Shown here: positions 16,211 to 24,606 of the stretch, piece by piece
Layout of the letters: each line of letters starts with the position of its first letter
Position numbering within the stretch: position 1 is the stretch's first letter
Source: JAABPW01 sp037132275
Lineage (GTDB): Bacteria > Verrucomicrobiota > Kiritimatiellia > CAIKKV01 > CAITUY01
Direction of reading: 5' to 3'
Assembly: GCA_037132275.1 (NCBI GenBank)
Contig: JBAXPK010000026.1
Span: forward strand, 1-38,442
Length of the DNA: 38,442 bases
Program-made: the position numbers and the translations under genes
The notes under the pieces: model-generated
Told to the model about the DNA's origin: nothing
Seen by the model: the letters and a program-made list of their open reading frames with translations, nothing else
The model's database searches: none

Positions 16211-18202
16211 ATGCCCAAGAAAAAAACGATTACCCCTCAGGATATCATACGCGATAGCGCAAACCATATTCCGCTACGCATCACGGATACAACGCTCCGC
16301 GACGCCCATCAGTCTCTCTGGGCCACCCGAATGCGTACCTCCGACATCATGAAGATCATTGATGTCGTCGATAATGTCGGCTACTACTCGCTGGAGGTGT
16401 GGGGCGGCGCCACGTTTGATGTGTGTCTGCGTTTCCTCAGGGAAGATCCTTGGGATCGTCTCCGCCAGATCAAATCCCGCGCCAAGAAGACCCCCCTCCA
16501 AATGCTTCTGCGCGGACAAAATATCTTGGGGTACAAGAACTACTCCGACGACGTCGTCGACCGTTTTATCGCACTAGCCATCGAGAACGGCGTTGACATC
16601 TTCCGTATCTTCGACGCCTTAAACGACACGCGTAACCTTGAGCAGGCGATCAAATGCGTCAAAAAATACGGCGGCCACGCCCAGGGAACCATCAGTTACA
16701 CGGTCAGCCCTGTGCATACCGTCGACCTCTATGTGAAGGTGGCCCAGGAACAGATCGCCATGGGCATTGACTCGCTCTGTATCAAGGATATGGCGGGAAT
16801 TCTGTCCCCCATCGCGGCGGAACGCCTGGTATCGGCCTTGGTTCGTGAGACCAAGATCCCGATTCAGGTTCACTCCCATGCGACCAGCGGCATGGCCTCC
16901 TCCACCTATGTGGAAGCGGTCCGCGCCGGTGCCGGCGCCATTGACTGCGCCATTTCCCCGATGGCAGGTTTCTCCTCCCAGCCGCCCGTGGAAACTATGC
17001 TGGCTATCTTCGCCGAAACCCATTACAACGCAAACCTCGATCAGGATGCCCTCCGTCAGGTCTGTAAATTCTTCATTGACCTTGCCCCAACACGCCAGCT
17101 CAAAGCCCATCAGGCGGATAACATCATTGATCCCGAGGTTCTTCTGCACCATATCCCGGGCGGCATGATCTCAAACCTGCGCGGCCAACTCGCTCAGCAG
17201 GGCGCCCTGGACAAACTTGACCAGGTCTTTGATGAACTTCCTCGCGTCCGGGCCGATCTCGGGTATCCCCCGCTCGTCACCCCAACCAGCCAGATCATCG
17301 GAATCCAGGCGGTCATGAACGTCCTCTCCGGCGAGCGCTACTCGCTCGTCGCTCAGGAAGTCAAGGATTACGCGATGGGGCTCTACGGCCGGTCTCCCGC
17401 CCCGATGGACAAGGCGGTGCTGAAAAAGATCCTCGGCGGCGAAAAGCCCATCACCGGACGTCCGGCGGATCGGCTTAAGCCCATGCTTCCGGACGCCACG
17501 GAAGGCGTGGATCCTAAAATGATCAAAAAGGAAGAGGACATCATTTCCTACTGCCTGTTCCCGGAAGTCTCGCTCGATTATTTTAAGTGGCGCGCCCTCC
17601 CCCCTGATCAGCGTGCGGCCATTCCCGCCGACGTGGAACTTGCCAAACAGGTGGCTTCCGAAAAAACGCAAACGGCCCCGGCGATGGCCCCGGCGATTCC
17701 TTTCCTCGCCGCTTCGGATTACCAAAGTATCCACGAGTTGGTCGATAAGATCAGCGCCCTGAATTTTTCACAGATCACGATTCAGCATGGCGGCAGCGTG
17801 ATCAGCATCAATGCCTCGGGCGTCTCTGCCGGGGTACAGACCTCTCCTGCGGTCGCCTCCACCCCTCCGCCGGTCGTCACCACTACCCCGAGTTCCAGTG
17901 CGGCTCCTGCGGCCACGCAGGTGGCTCCCGTAGCGAAACCGGCGGCGGCGCCCGCGCCAACAGGACCCAGTGTTAATGCGCCGCTAAACGGCACGTTCTA
18001 CCGATCACCGGGGCCTGGAAAACCCGAGTTTGTCCAGGAAGGCGACGTGGTGGAAGAAGGGGCCACGGTATGCATCGTCGAGGCGATGAAACTCTTCAAC
18101 CCGATCAAGGCCCCCTACAAGTGCAAGATCGTCTCCCTATTGATCGCTCATGGCACGCCGGTCAAAAAGGATGACCCGATGATCAGCATCCAAAAGTTAT
18201 AA
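16211..18202 (+). CDS. oxaloacetate decarboxylase/pyruvate carboxylase-type carboxyltransferase fused to AccB-like biotin carrier
   Basis: This 663-residue fusion starts with a carboxyltransferase barrel (about 15-290): ITDTTLRDAHQSL metal and substrate residues, RGQNILGYKNY biotin-site residues, CIKDMAGIL with the presumed carbamylated Lys, and the metal ligands in QVHSHATSG. The conserved PYC_OADA domain follows (about 295-470). From about residue 500 a segment DYQSIHELVDKISALNFSQI resembles the N-terminus of AccB, then a Pro/Ala/Thr linker (about 540-590), then a biotinyl domain with GTFYRSPGPGKPEF and EAMK, biotin Lys627. The insertion after GTFYRSP is the AccB-type thumb, not expected in ordinary OadA or PycB carriers. 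Position right after accD and accA suggests one carrier serving both enzymes, or a transcarboxylase. No biotin carboxylase (accC) is in the window. Confidence 0.9.
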   Translation: MPKKKTITPQDIIRDSANHIPLRITDTTLRDAHQSLWATRMRTSDIMKIIDVVDNVGYYSLEVWGGATFDVCLRFLREDPWDRLRQIKSRAKKTPLQMLLRGQNILGYKNYSDDVVDRFIALAIENGVDIFRIFDALNDTRNLEQAIKCVKKYGGHAQGTISYTVSPVHTVDLYVKVAQEQIAMGIDSLCIKDMAGILSPIAAERLVSALVRETKIPIQVHSHATSGMASSTYVEAVRAGAGAIDCAISPMAGFSSQPPVETMLAIFAETHYNANLDQDALRQVCKFFIDLAPTRQLKAHQADNIIDPEVLLHHIPGGMISNLRGQLAQQGALDKLDQVFDELPRVRADLGYPPLVTPTSQIIGIQAVMNVLSGERYSLVAQEVKDYAMGLYGRSPAPMDKAVLKKILGGEKPITGRPADRLKPMLPDATEGVDPKMIKKEEDIISYCLFPEVSLDYFKWRALPPDQRAAIPADVELAKQVASEKTQTAPAMAPAIPFLAASDYQSIHELVDKISALNFSQITIQHGGSVISINASGVSAGVQTSPAVASTPPPVVTTTPSSSAAPAATQVAPVAKPAAAPAPTGPSVNAPLNGTFYRSPGPGKPEFVQEGDVVEEGATVCIVEAMKLFNPIKAPYKCKIVSLLIAHGTPVKKDDPMISIQKL

Positions 18203-18217
18203 TCGCCCTGAAACGCT

Positions 18218-18670
18218 ATGAGTACCGGACTGTTTGAAATCGGCGCCGACGGAGTGGATGCCCAGCGAATCATGGCTGAGATCCAGGCAACGGTGGCCGC
18301 CAAAATGCAGTCCGGCGCCTATGCCGGGGCGCAACTTGCCCGCGCGGAACGGTTCAATCTGATGAACCTGAAAAAGGATGAAAACTTTTTCGATTTTTAT
18401 ATGGAAAGCCTGCGGGAAGCCGTCTTTATTGACATCAATGACTTCGAAATCAGGGAACGACGGGCCACCTTCGCCCCGCTTCTGGTTCGCATCAAAAAAA
18501 GCATCTGGTCCCTGCTGAAGTTCTACACCTACCGCCTCTGGTCCCAGCAAAATCAGGTTAACGGGCTTCTGCTGTCGGCCACCGAGGAAGTGGATCGAAA
18601 ATACCGCGACAAGCTCAAGACGCTCGAAGATCGCATTGCAAAACTGGAGTCCAACCTCCACCCCGGCTGA
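18218..18670 (+). CDS. hypothetical coiled-coil protein preceding glycosyltransferase
   Basis: The protein has 150 residues and no family I can name with certainty. Residues about 10-50 are helical and polar. A basic and aromatic stretch (VRIKKSIWSLLKFYTYRLWS, about 90-109) could lie on or near a membrane. The C-terminal third, ending RDKLKTLEDRIAKLES, looks like a coiled coil. Similar short modules with RxxxxPLLVRxK and an aromatic helix occur in front of sugar-modifying enzymes in polysaccharide loci; that memory is general and unchecked. Its TGA overlaps the next gene's ATG (TGATG), which ties it closely to the glycosyltransferase. It follows the biotin fusion by 15 nt. Confidence 0.7.
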   Translation: MSTGLFEIGADGVDAQRIMAEIQATVAAKMQSGAYAGAQLARAERFNLMNLKKDENFFDFYMESLREAVFIDINDFEIRERRATFAPLLVRIKKSIWSLLKFYTYRLWSQQNQVNGLLLSATEEVDRKYRDKLKTLEDRIAKLESNLHPG

Positions 18671-19848
18671 TGGCCACGCCTCCCCGCATAGCCTTTGTTT
18701 CGCCCCGCTTTTCCGAGGGCCCCACCGTGGGGGGGGCGGAAACACTTCTCCGCCAACTCGCCGAACGGCTGGTGGCACGGGGATGGCAGGTGGACTACTT
18801 AACCACATGCGCGCGAAATCACTTTACCTGGGAGAACGAGATTCCCAAAGGCGAGGCCCTCATCGCCGGCATCACCGTTCGCTATTTTCCTGTTGATTCA
18901 GGGCGCGACATGGATGCGTTCATCACACTCCAAAACCGGATCAGCCGCCAGGCGGAGATAACGAGGGATGAGGAACTGGTATGGCAGCGGAATAATGTTA
19001 ACAGCCAAGCCCTTTATCAATATCTCAAAACGGAGGGGCATCGGTACGACCGGATCATCATGGGACCCTATCTCTTCGCCCTGGTCTATTTCGCCAGTCA
19101 GATTCATCCGGATAAAACGCTTCTTCTGCCCTGCCTTCATGACGAATCCTTTGCCTATTTGAAGACCGTCCGGGAAATGTTCATGTATGTCGCAGGCTGG
19201 ATTTTCAATACTGAGCCGGAACGGGATCTGGCCCAGCGTCTATACGGGTTGAATCTGGCCCATGCCCATGTGGTGGGAATGGGCATTGAGGAATTCAAAA
19301 CAGACCCTGTGGCATTCCGCAAGCGCCACACACTGACCGCCCCATACATCATCTACTCAGGGCGCCGCGAACCTTTGAAGGGGACCCCGGTTCTGCTGGA
19401 CTATCTGGACGTCTTCCGGGAACGGACCGGAATCGATATGCGACTGGTTCTCACCGGAAGCGGTCCTTATGATCCGCCCTCACGCTTGATTCCCCACATT
19501 TTGGATCTCGGCTTTGTTTCCGAGAAGGAGAAACACGATGCGATGGCGGGCGCCGTGGCGTTTTGTCATCCGTCGGTTAACGAGAGTTTCAGCATCGTGA
19601 TTCTCGAGTCATGGTTGGCCGGAACCCCCGTCCTGGTTCACGCTGCCGGGGACGTCATGCCCTACCATTGCCGGAAATCAAACGGGGGGCTCTGGTTCCG
19701 AAACTATCCGGAGTTCGAGGAATCCCTCTCCTTGCTGCTGGCCAAACCCGCTTTACGCAATGCCATGGGAGAAGCCGGGCTACGCTATGTACGGCGGGAA
19801 TACGCCTGGAAGACCGTGGAATCCAGATTGCTTGCCGCCCTTTCCTGA
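18670..19848 (+). CDS. glycosyltransferase family 4 (GT-B fold)
   Basis: The protein has 392 residues. The N-terminal Rossmann domain begins RIAFVSPRFSEGPTVGGAET, with the glycine loop near residue 20 that is typical of GT4 enzymes. The C-terminal domain shows YSGRREPLKGTPVLLDYL, LVLTGSGPYDPP, and SVNESFSIVILESWLAGTPV, the nucleotide-sugar-binding EX7E motif (Glu of NESF to Glu of ILES). It transfers a sugar from an activated donor to a lipid-linked or polysaccharide acceptor at the inner face of the membrane; donor and acceptor are unknown. Translation is coupled to the upstream coiled-coil gene by a 1-nt overlap. Confidence 0.88.
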   Translation: MATPPRIAFVSPRFSEGPTVGGAETLLRQLAERLVARGWQVDYLTTCARNHFTWENEIPKGEALIAGITVRYFPVDSGRDMDAFITLQNRISRQAEITRDEELVWQRNNVNSQALYQYLKTEGHRYDRIIMGPYLFALVYFASQIHPDKTLLLPCLHDESFAYLKTVREMFMYVAGWIFNTEPERDLAQRLYGLNLAHAHVVGMGIEEFKTDPVAFRKRHTLTAPYIIYSGRREPLKGTPVLLDYLDVFRERTGIDMRLVLTGSGPYDPPSRLIPHILDLGFVSEKEKHDAMAGAVAFCHPSVNESFSIVILESWLAGTPVLVHAAGDVMPYHCRKSNGGLWFRNYPEFEESLSLLLAKPALRNAMGEAGLRYVRREYAWKTVESRLLAALS

Positions 19849-19860
19849 TCCGCCTTTCAC

Positions 19861-20289
19861 TCAGGTTGCCGCGGCGCTACTCAGGACTTCAGAGATACGA
19901 AGCAAGGAACGCTGAATGTTTCCCACTTCGCGTTCAATGACTTCAAAGCGGATGGCATTCTCGGTGCGGATGGCTTCCAAGGCATCCCGGCGCAGGGTGA
20001 CGTCTTTTACCTCGGATTCCATCTCCATGATGCGCTGTTGCGACTCGGCAATCACTTCACGCATATGAATCAGGCGAACCGCCTTATCCTCTTCTGAACT
20101 GTCAATATCGGATACGTCCATGTTTTCAGGGATGGGAACCTGAACCTTGTTGTTGCAGTCGGGACAGGTGATGGTTAATCCCGCGCCACGACAATCGATG
20201 GCCAAGTTTTTATTGCAAAAAGGACAATCGAAAACGATATCGGAATCGCGTATGTCGTTGGGATCGTTGGTTTCCTTACCCGTAGCCAT
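19861..20289 (-). CDS. zinc-ribbon protein with coiled coil, function unknown
   Basis: The protein has 142 residues from the ATG at 20289, chosen because a perfect AAGGAGG lies 8 nt upstream; a TTG at 20310 would place that site inside the gene. Residues about 20-45 form a zinc ribbon with CPFCNKNL and CPDCNNK (two CPxC knuckles). An acidic stretch (DVSDIDSSEEDK) leads into a long predicted helix or coiled coil (about 65-135). The combination is seen in small regulatory or scaffold proteins, but I recognise no named family. It is convergent with the upstream glycosyltransferase and divergent from the next, so it has its own promoter in 20290-20483. Confidence 0.72.
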   Translation of the reverse strand: MATGKETNDPNDIRDSDIVFDCPFCNKNLAIDCRGAGLTITCPDCNNKVQVPIPENMDVSDIDSSEEDKAVRLIHMREVIAESQQRIMEMESEVKDVTLRRDALEAIRTENAIRFEVIEREVGNIQRSLLRISEVLSSAAAT

Positions 20290-20438
20290 GGCCGTATCCT
20301 CCTTGCTCAAAATATTTCTACCACTTCAAGTCTAGGAAATCCACATATTTCAGATATTACATACTTCCCTTTTTCCGTCTTTTCAACCCGCGAGCCCTGA
20401 CCATTGGGATTGTGCCGCGCGCGGTTATTTGATTACAT

Positions 20439-20459
20439 CGCCTCCTTTCAACTGAGGCG
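20439..20459. repeat. short inverted repeat before second glycosyltransferase
   Basis: CGCCTC at 20439-20444 and GAGGCG at 20454-20459 are a perfect 6-bp inverted repeat with a 9-nt centre, ending 24 nt before the glycosyltransferase start. It may be an operator or a leader hairpin covering the ribosome binding region. The surrounding 194-bp divergent intergenic region shows no confident promoter by eye. Confidence 0.35.
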
Positions 20460-20483
20460 CTCTCGAATGGAATATTTGAAATC

Positions 20484-21656
20484 ATGAACATACTGCTCCT
20501 GGCCCCTCACCCCTTCTATCAGGAACGCGGCACCCCTATTGCCGTCAACCTGCTGCTTCAGGCGCTCTCCGGACAGGGGCACACGGTCGATGTCCTGACT
20601 TATCACGAGGGATCTGATGTCACGTATCCAGGTATGACCCTTCACCGCATCCGCCGCCCTCTTTTTACCAGGAATGTTCCTCCCGGCCCTTCTCTGAAAA
20701 AGATCGTCTGTGATCTAATGATGTTGCCTGCGGCGCTGAAAATGGCCCGCAACACGCGCTATGATCTTGTTCATGCCGTGGAGGAGTCCGTCTATATGGC
20801 CATGGCCATCCGGCGTCGCACCGGCATTCCCTACCTGTATGACATGGATTCCTCGCTGGCCAGACAGATCGCCGAGAAGTTTGGAGTCCTTAAATTTCTG
20901 CTTCCCCTCATGACGCACGCTGAGGGCACCGCCATCAAGGGCGCCATGGGGGTAATTCCGGTGTGTGACGCCCTCGCCAAAATCGCGCGGGATGAGGGTG
21001 CCCGCAAGGTGGTTTTGCTGAGCGATATCTCGCTGCTGCAACCGTCCTCCGACGCTGACCGTGCGGCCGTCAGTCACCTATTCCCGACTCATAACCGGCT
21101 GCGATTCATGTATCTGGGCAACCTTGAAACCTATCAGGGCGCCGATCTTATGTTGGAAAGTTTCGCTCGCTTCATCAAAGCCGGCGGCCAGGCTACCCTG
21201 GTCATCGCGGGCGGGAAGGATGCGGATATCCAACGCTACCGCGCCATGGCGTCTGTCCTGGACATTGCCAACGACACCCAGTTCCTCGGCCCCCAGCCCG
21301 TCAGCCGCATGGCGGCCTTGTTCGAGGTGGCGGATATTCTGGTGTCGCCCCGCATCAAGGGAAACAATACCCCTATGAAGATTTACTCCTATCTCGCCTC
21401 GGGCAAGGCCATCCTCGCCACCGACTTGCCTACCCATACCCAGATTCTCACCCCCGCTGTGGCCTACCTCGCGCCTCCCCAGCCTGAACCTTTCGCGGCC
21501 GCCATGAGCCGGCTGGCTAACGACAAGTCCCTGCGCGAACAACTCGGCCAAACCGCCCGCGACCTGGCCCTGCGGTCGTATTCCCGGGAATCTTTCCTAA
21601 AGACGGCCAAGGACTTGTATGACTGGGTTAAGACGGAACTCCATCCCCAAATCTGA
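20484..21656 (+). CDS. glycosyltransferase family 4
   Basis: The protein has 390 residues. It opens MNILLLAPHPFYQERGTPIA, a GT4 N-terminus with an EXG-type donor/acceptor loop. DLVHAVEESVYMA and YDMDSSLARQ lie in the acceptor domain. The C-terminal domain has YLGNLETYQGADLMLESF, VIAGGKDAD, and NNTPMKIYSYLASGKAILATD, the usual K-x-Y-x-YLASGKP-type motif. It probably acts in cell-envelope or exopolysaccharide assembly. It lies alone on the plus strand, and its stop is only 2 nt from the stop of the convergent helicase gene. The other GT4 gene in the window is distinct in sequence, not a recent duplicate. Confidence 0.87.
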   Translation: MNILLLAPHPFYQERGTPIAVNLLLQALSGQGHTVDVLTYHEGSDVTYPGMTLHRIRRPLFTRNVPPGPSLKKIVCDLMMLPAALKMARNTRYDLVHAVEESVYMAMAIRRRTGIPYLYDMDSSLARQIAEKFGVLKFLLPLMTHAEGTAIKGAMGVIPVCDALAKIARDEGARKVVLLSDISLLQPSSDADRAAVSHLFPTHNRLRFMYLGNLETYQGADLMLESFARFIKAGGQATLVIAGGKDADIQRYRAMASVLDIANDTQFLGPQPVSRMAALFEVADILVSPRIKGNNTPMKIYSYLASGKAILATDLPTHTQILTPAVAYLAPPQPEPFAAAMSRLANDKSLREQLGQTARDLALRSYSRESFLKTAKDLYDWVKTELHPQI

Positions 21657-21658
21657 GT

Positions 21659-23698
21659 TTACTCCCAGCGGGAATTGATCTGATTGCGCACACGACCGAC
21701 AATGTCGTCATGATAATGGGAGTCTTCATCAGGATAGCCGCTGGCACCGAACGACAACAGGGTGCATGACGCACGAACCTCGTCGGTAATGAAGCGCGAA
21801 ATCTGGGAATAGATATGCTTGTCACTCATGCTGGACCAACGTTGATAGTACCGCAGCGGCCAGGTGATGTAGAGAAAGTTCCGGGCGCGCGTCATCGCCA
21901 CATACGCCAACCGCCGTTCCTCCTCGATCTGCTTTTCGTTGTCGGTCGCCATGTCGGACGGTAGGCAGCCATCCGAGGCATGGATCACATACACCACATC
22001 CCATTCGCAGCCCTTGGCGGAATGGATGGTAGACAACACAAGCCAGTCCTCATCCTTAAGAGGATTGGCCGCGATCTCGCTCGTTGAATTCGGCGGATCC
22101 AGCGTCAGGTCAGTCAATAGTTGCCGCCGGGACTTGTATCCCGAGGCCACCTGCTCAATATGTTCAAGGTCGCGGCGTCGCGCCTGGGCATTCTCATACC
22201 GCTGGGCCATCAGATCCTCGTAAAACAGTCTGATGCGCTGCACCTGGGCGGCTGGCTGGCCCTCCCCCGCCGTCACCAAGTCATCCATTAATTTACCAAG
22301 TTCTTTCCACCCGGCCTGGGCTGACGCGGGGGGCGAAAATGTCTTTAAAGCCCGCGAATCATGGGCCTTGCTGATATGGTTAATCACCTTTGAGGCCGTG
22401 GCCGGACCGATTCCATCGATCATCTGAAGAACCCGAAACCAGGCAATTTCATCAGAGGGATTTTCGGCGACCCTCAGGAAACTGATGAGATCCTTGACAT
22501 GCGCCGCCTCAAGAAAACGGAGGCCACCGTACTTGTGATACGAAATATTCCGGCGGGTCAATTCGATTTCAAGCGAGTCGGAGAGATGCCCCGCCCTGAA
22601 CAGCACCGCCTGCTTGTGCAACGGAATCCCCTGCTCATAGTGTTCAATCACGCGATCCACCACAAACTTGTCCTGGGTGGCTTCATCCCGGCAGGTCACA
22701 ATGATCGGGCGTTGCCCCTCCTTGCGGGCAGACCAGAGATCCTTGGTAAATCGGTCATGCGCCTGACTGATGAGCCGGTTTGTGGTTTCCAGGATGGGCG
22801 ATACGGAGCGATAATTCTGTTCCAGAGTGATCACCGTGGCCCCTGGAAATTGCTTCGGGAAATCTAAGATGTTCCGGACATTGGCGGCGCGGAAACTGTA
22901 GATGCTCTGGGCGTCATCCCCTACCGCCATGATGTTCTGGTTGAACTTCCGGAGGGCACGCAGGATATCGGCCTGCACCGTATTGGTGTCCTGATATTCA
23001 TCCACCAGCACATGATCGAACCGGCCGCCGATTTCGCGGGCCAGTTCATCGCTGCTCAAAAGTTGAAGCCAGTATAACAGAAGATCGTCATAATCCAGCA
23101 CTCCACGCTGCTGCTTGCGGATCACATAGTTGGTAAACAGGCTCTTGAGTTGATCCTTGTATTCCAGACACCAGGGATAGTGCTTGGTGAGCACGCTCTC
23201 CAATTGCTCCCCGCCATTGACACAGCGGGAATAGATTCCCAGGCAGGTTCCTTTACGGGGGAAGCGCTTGTCGTTCTTCCCGAGATTCAACTCATGGCGG
23301 ACCACATTCAGAAGATCCCCCGCATCCGCCTCATCCATCACGGTGAAATCGCGTGGAAGACCAGCCTGTTCCGAATACATGCGCAGGAGGCGATTAGCAA
23401 TGGCGTGAAAAGTCCCGCCCCAGACACGCCCCGTCATGTGGGCGGTTTGAAGGCTGACGGCTGCGGCCCGCTTGAGCATTTCCTCGGCCGCCCGCCGGGT
23501 AAACGTCATCAATAGAATATTTCCCGGATTGACCCCTTTTGAGATCAGATAGGCAACGCGATAGGCCAGGGTTTTTGTTTTACCGCTACCGGCGCCGGCT
23601 ACGACCAACAGCGGCCCCTCCCCATGAACTACAGCCTGCCGCTGCTGGGGATTAAGATCTGCGAGCCAGTCGAGATTATCATGAACCTGTTCAGCCAT
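21659..23698 (-). CDS. UvrD/PcrA-like superfamily 1 DNA helicase
   Basis: The protein has about 679 residues from ATG 23698, chosen for a GGAG 5 nt upstream; in-frame ATGs at 23707 and 23743 are alternatives. All SF1A motifs are present: Q-motif LNPQQRQAV, Walker A GAGSGKTKTL, DYDDLLLYW, VDEYQDTN, GDDAQSIYSFRAA, LEQNYRS, TIHSAKGCEWDVVYVI and VAMTRARNFLYITWP. It unwinds DNA 3'-5' in repair and in clearing replication conflicts. Motif V reads HSAKGCEWD where HxAKGLEWD is usual, a single Leu-to-Cys change. The gene is somewhat shorter than standard UvrD (about 720) and lacks an obvious C-terminal RNA polymerase-binding tail. Confidence 0.9.
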   Translation of the reverse strand: MAEQVHDNLDWLADLNPQQRQAVVHGEGPLLVVAGAGSGKTKTLAYRVAYLISKGVNPGNILLMTFTRRAAEEMLKRAAAVSLQTAHMTGRVWGGTFHAIANRLLRMYSEQAGLPRDFTVMDEADAGDLLNVVRHELNLGKNDKRFPRKGTCLGIYSRCVNGGEQLESVLTKHYPWCLEYKDQLKSLFTNYVIRKQQRGVLDYDDLLLYWLQLLSSDELAREIGGRFDHVLVDEYQDTNTVQADILRALRKFNQNIMAVGDDAQSIYSFRAANVRNILDFPKQFPGATVITLEQNYRSVSPILETTNRLISQAHDRFTKDLWSARKEGQRPIIVTCRDEATQDKFVVDRVIEHYEQGIPLHKQAVLFRAGHLSDSLEIELTRRNISYHKYGGLRFLEAAHVKDLISFLRVAENPSDEIAWFRVLQMIDGIGPATASKVINHISKAHDSRALKTFSPPASAQAGWKELGKLMDDLVTAGEGQPAAQVQRIRLFYEDLMAQRYENAQARRRDLEHIEQVASGYKSRRQLLTDLTLDPPNSTSEIAANPLKDEDWLVLSTIHSAKGCEWDVVYVIHASDGCLPSDMATDNEKQIEEERRLAYVAMTRARNFLYITWPLRYYQRWSSMSDKHIYSQISRFITDEVRASCTLLSFGASGYPDEDSHYHDDIVGRVRNQINSRWE

Positions 23699-23867
23699 CT
23701 GCTCCATCCATTCACAAAAGGTACATGATGCCAGAAACCCCACCGCGCTTCAAGCGGCAGTGTTTTTTGGCTTGCCAGCAACCGTTACTGACGCCATGAT
23801 ACGCCCCCTTTGATGAGGTCAAGAATGGTTGCCTGACAACCTATCCTTGGTTTCGAACATCGATATT

Positions 23868-23952
23868 GGTGGGATTCCGGAGTGGTCAAACGGGGCAGAC
23901 TGTAAATCTGCTGGCTATGCCTTCTAAGGTTCGAATCCTTATCCCACCACCA
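23868..23952 (+). tRNA. tRNA-Tyr (GTA), CCA encoded
   Basis: The 7-bp acceptor stem pairs GGTGGGA (23868-23874) with TCCCACC (23942-23948), followed by A73 and encoded CCA. The anticodon stem GCAGA/TCTGC encloses loop CTGTAAA with anticodon GTA at 23902-23904. The T-arm TAAGG-TTCGAAT-CCTTA is perfect. A long variable arm (GGC/GCC stem) identifies a class II tRNA, as expected for bacterial tRNA-Tyr. It is a single gene between the helicase and the receiver-domain gene. Confidence 0.97.
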
Positions 23953-24068
23953 CTTTACAAGAGCCGTTCTATCAGGTAAATCCTGATGCTGAAATCAGGC
24001 CTTTCCCCGCTTGCATTGAAGGGATGCCTCTCTACAATCATCTTCAAGAGATGGGATTCTGGCGAAAC

Positions 24069-24551
24069 ATGCACTCCATTAAAGCCGTAATCATTGATGA
24101 TGATCCTTCTGCGGTGATCTATTTGCGATCCATTTTGCAACGCCGGGGTTATGTTGTTCAATCCTATGAAAATGCTGCTGATTCGCCCCTGCATAAAAGT
24201 AGTGGGTGCCCGTGTTCAATGCGGGAAACCGGATGCCCAGATATTATAATTTCTGATTACAACATGCCGGTGGTGGATGGTGTGGAGTTGTTGGAATCGC
24301 ATAAAAAAAACGGCTGCCGCTGCCGTCATCTCGCTCTGATTTCCGGGCAAGGGATTGCAGAAGTGAATTTGAATAAAATGGCGAAATACGGGACACGATA
24401 TTTCACCAAGCCGATTCATCTCAACGACTTTTACGACTGGCTGAACCGAATTGAGCACGAAATTTTCGAAAGCCATTCGGGAAGCCAAGATCCTCACCCG
24501 ATCAAAACAGTTACATTATCGGGCGGAGAAATGGACGCCACTCCTTGCTAG
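24069..24551 (+). CDS. single-domain response regulator with cysteine-rich insertion
   Basis: The protein has 160 residues from ATG 24069; 24024 is an alternative start. It is a CheY-like receiver: acidic pocket Asp10-Asp12 (IIDDDPSA), phospho-acceptor Asp63 (IISDYNMPVVDG), Ser92 (LISGQG) and Lys114 (YFTKPIH). There is no output domain. Before the phospho-acceptor strand it has an unusual insert, HKSSGCPCSMRETGCPD (Cys47, Cys49, Cys56), and a further CRC at 83-85. Five clustered cysteines on the phosphorylation face suggest metal binding or redox control. No histidine kinase is adjacent. The frame ends 55 nt before mutM. Confidence 0.83.
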   Translation: MHSIKAVIIDDDPSAVIYLRSILQRRGYVVQSYENAADSPLHKSSGCPCSMRETGCPDIIISDYNMPVVDGVELLESHKKNGCRCRHLALISGQGIAEVNLNKMAKYGTRYFTKPIHLNDFYDWLNRIEHEIFESHSGSQDPHPIKTVTLSGGEMDATPC

Positions 24552-24606
24552 TGGGTTTCCAAATGCTCCCTTGACGTGGTGGATCTCCGGCCTGTTAAAT
24601 GGCCGC

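Noticed and set aside
14350..18202. Treating the third gene as an ordinary sodium-pumping oxaloacetate decarboxylase alpha subunit
   Set aside because: No OadB or OadG membrane subunit is nearby, the carrier has AccB features, and the neighbours are accD and accA; decarboxylase activity is not excluded.
24451..24606. N-terminal extension of mutM by 52 codons
   Set aside because: MutM chemistry needs Pro2 exposed after Met removal, and the invariant MPELPEVE begins at 24607. The extension overlaps the receiver gene in another frame.
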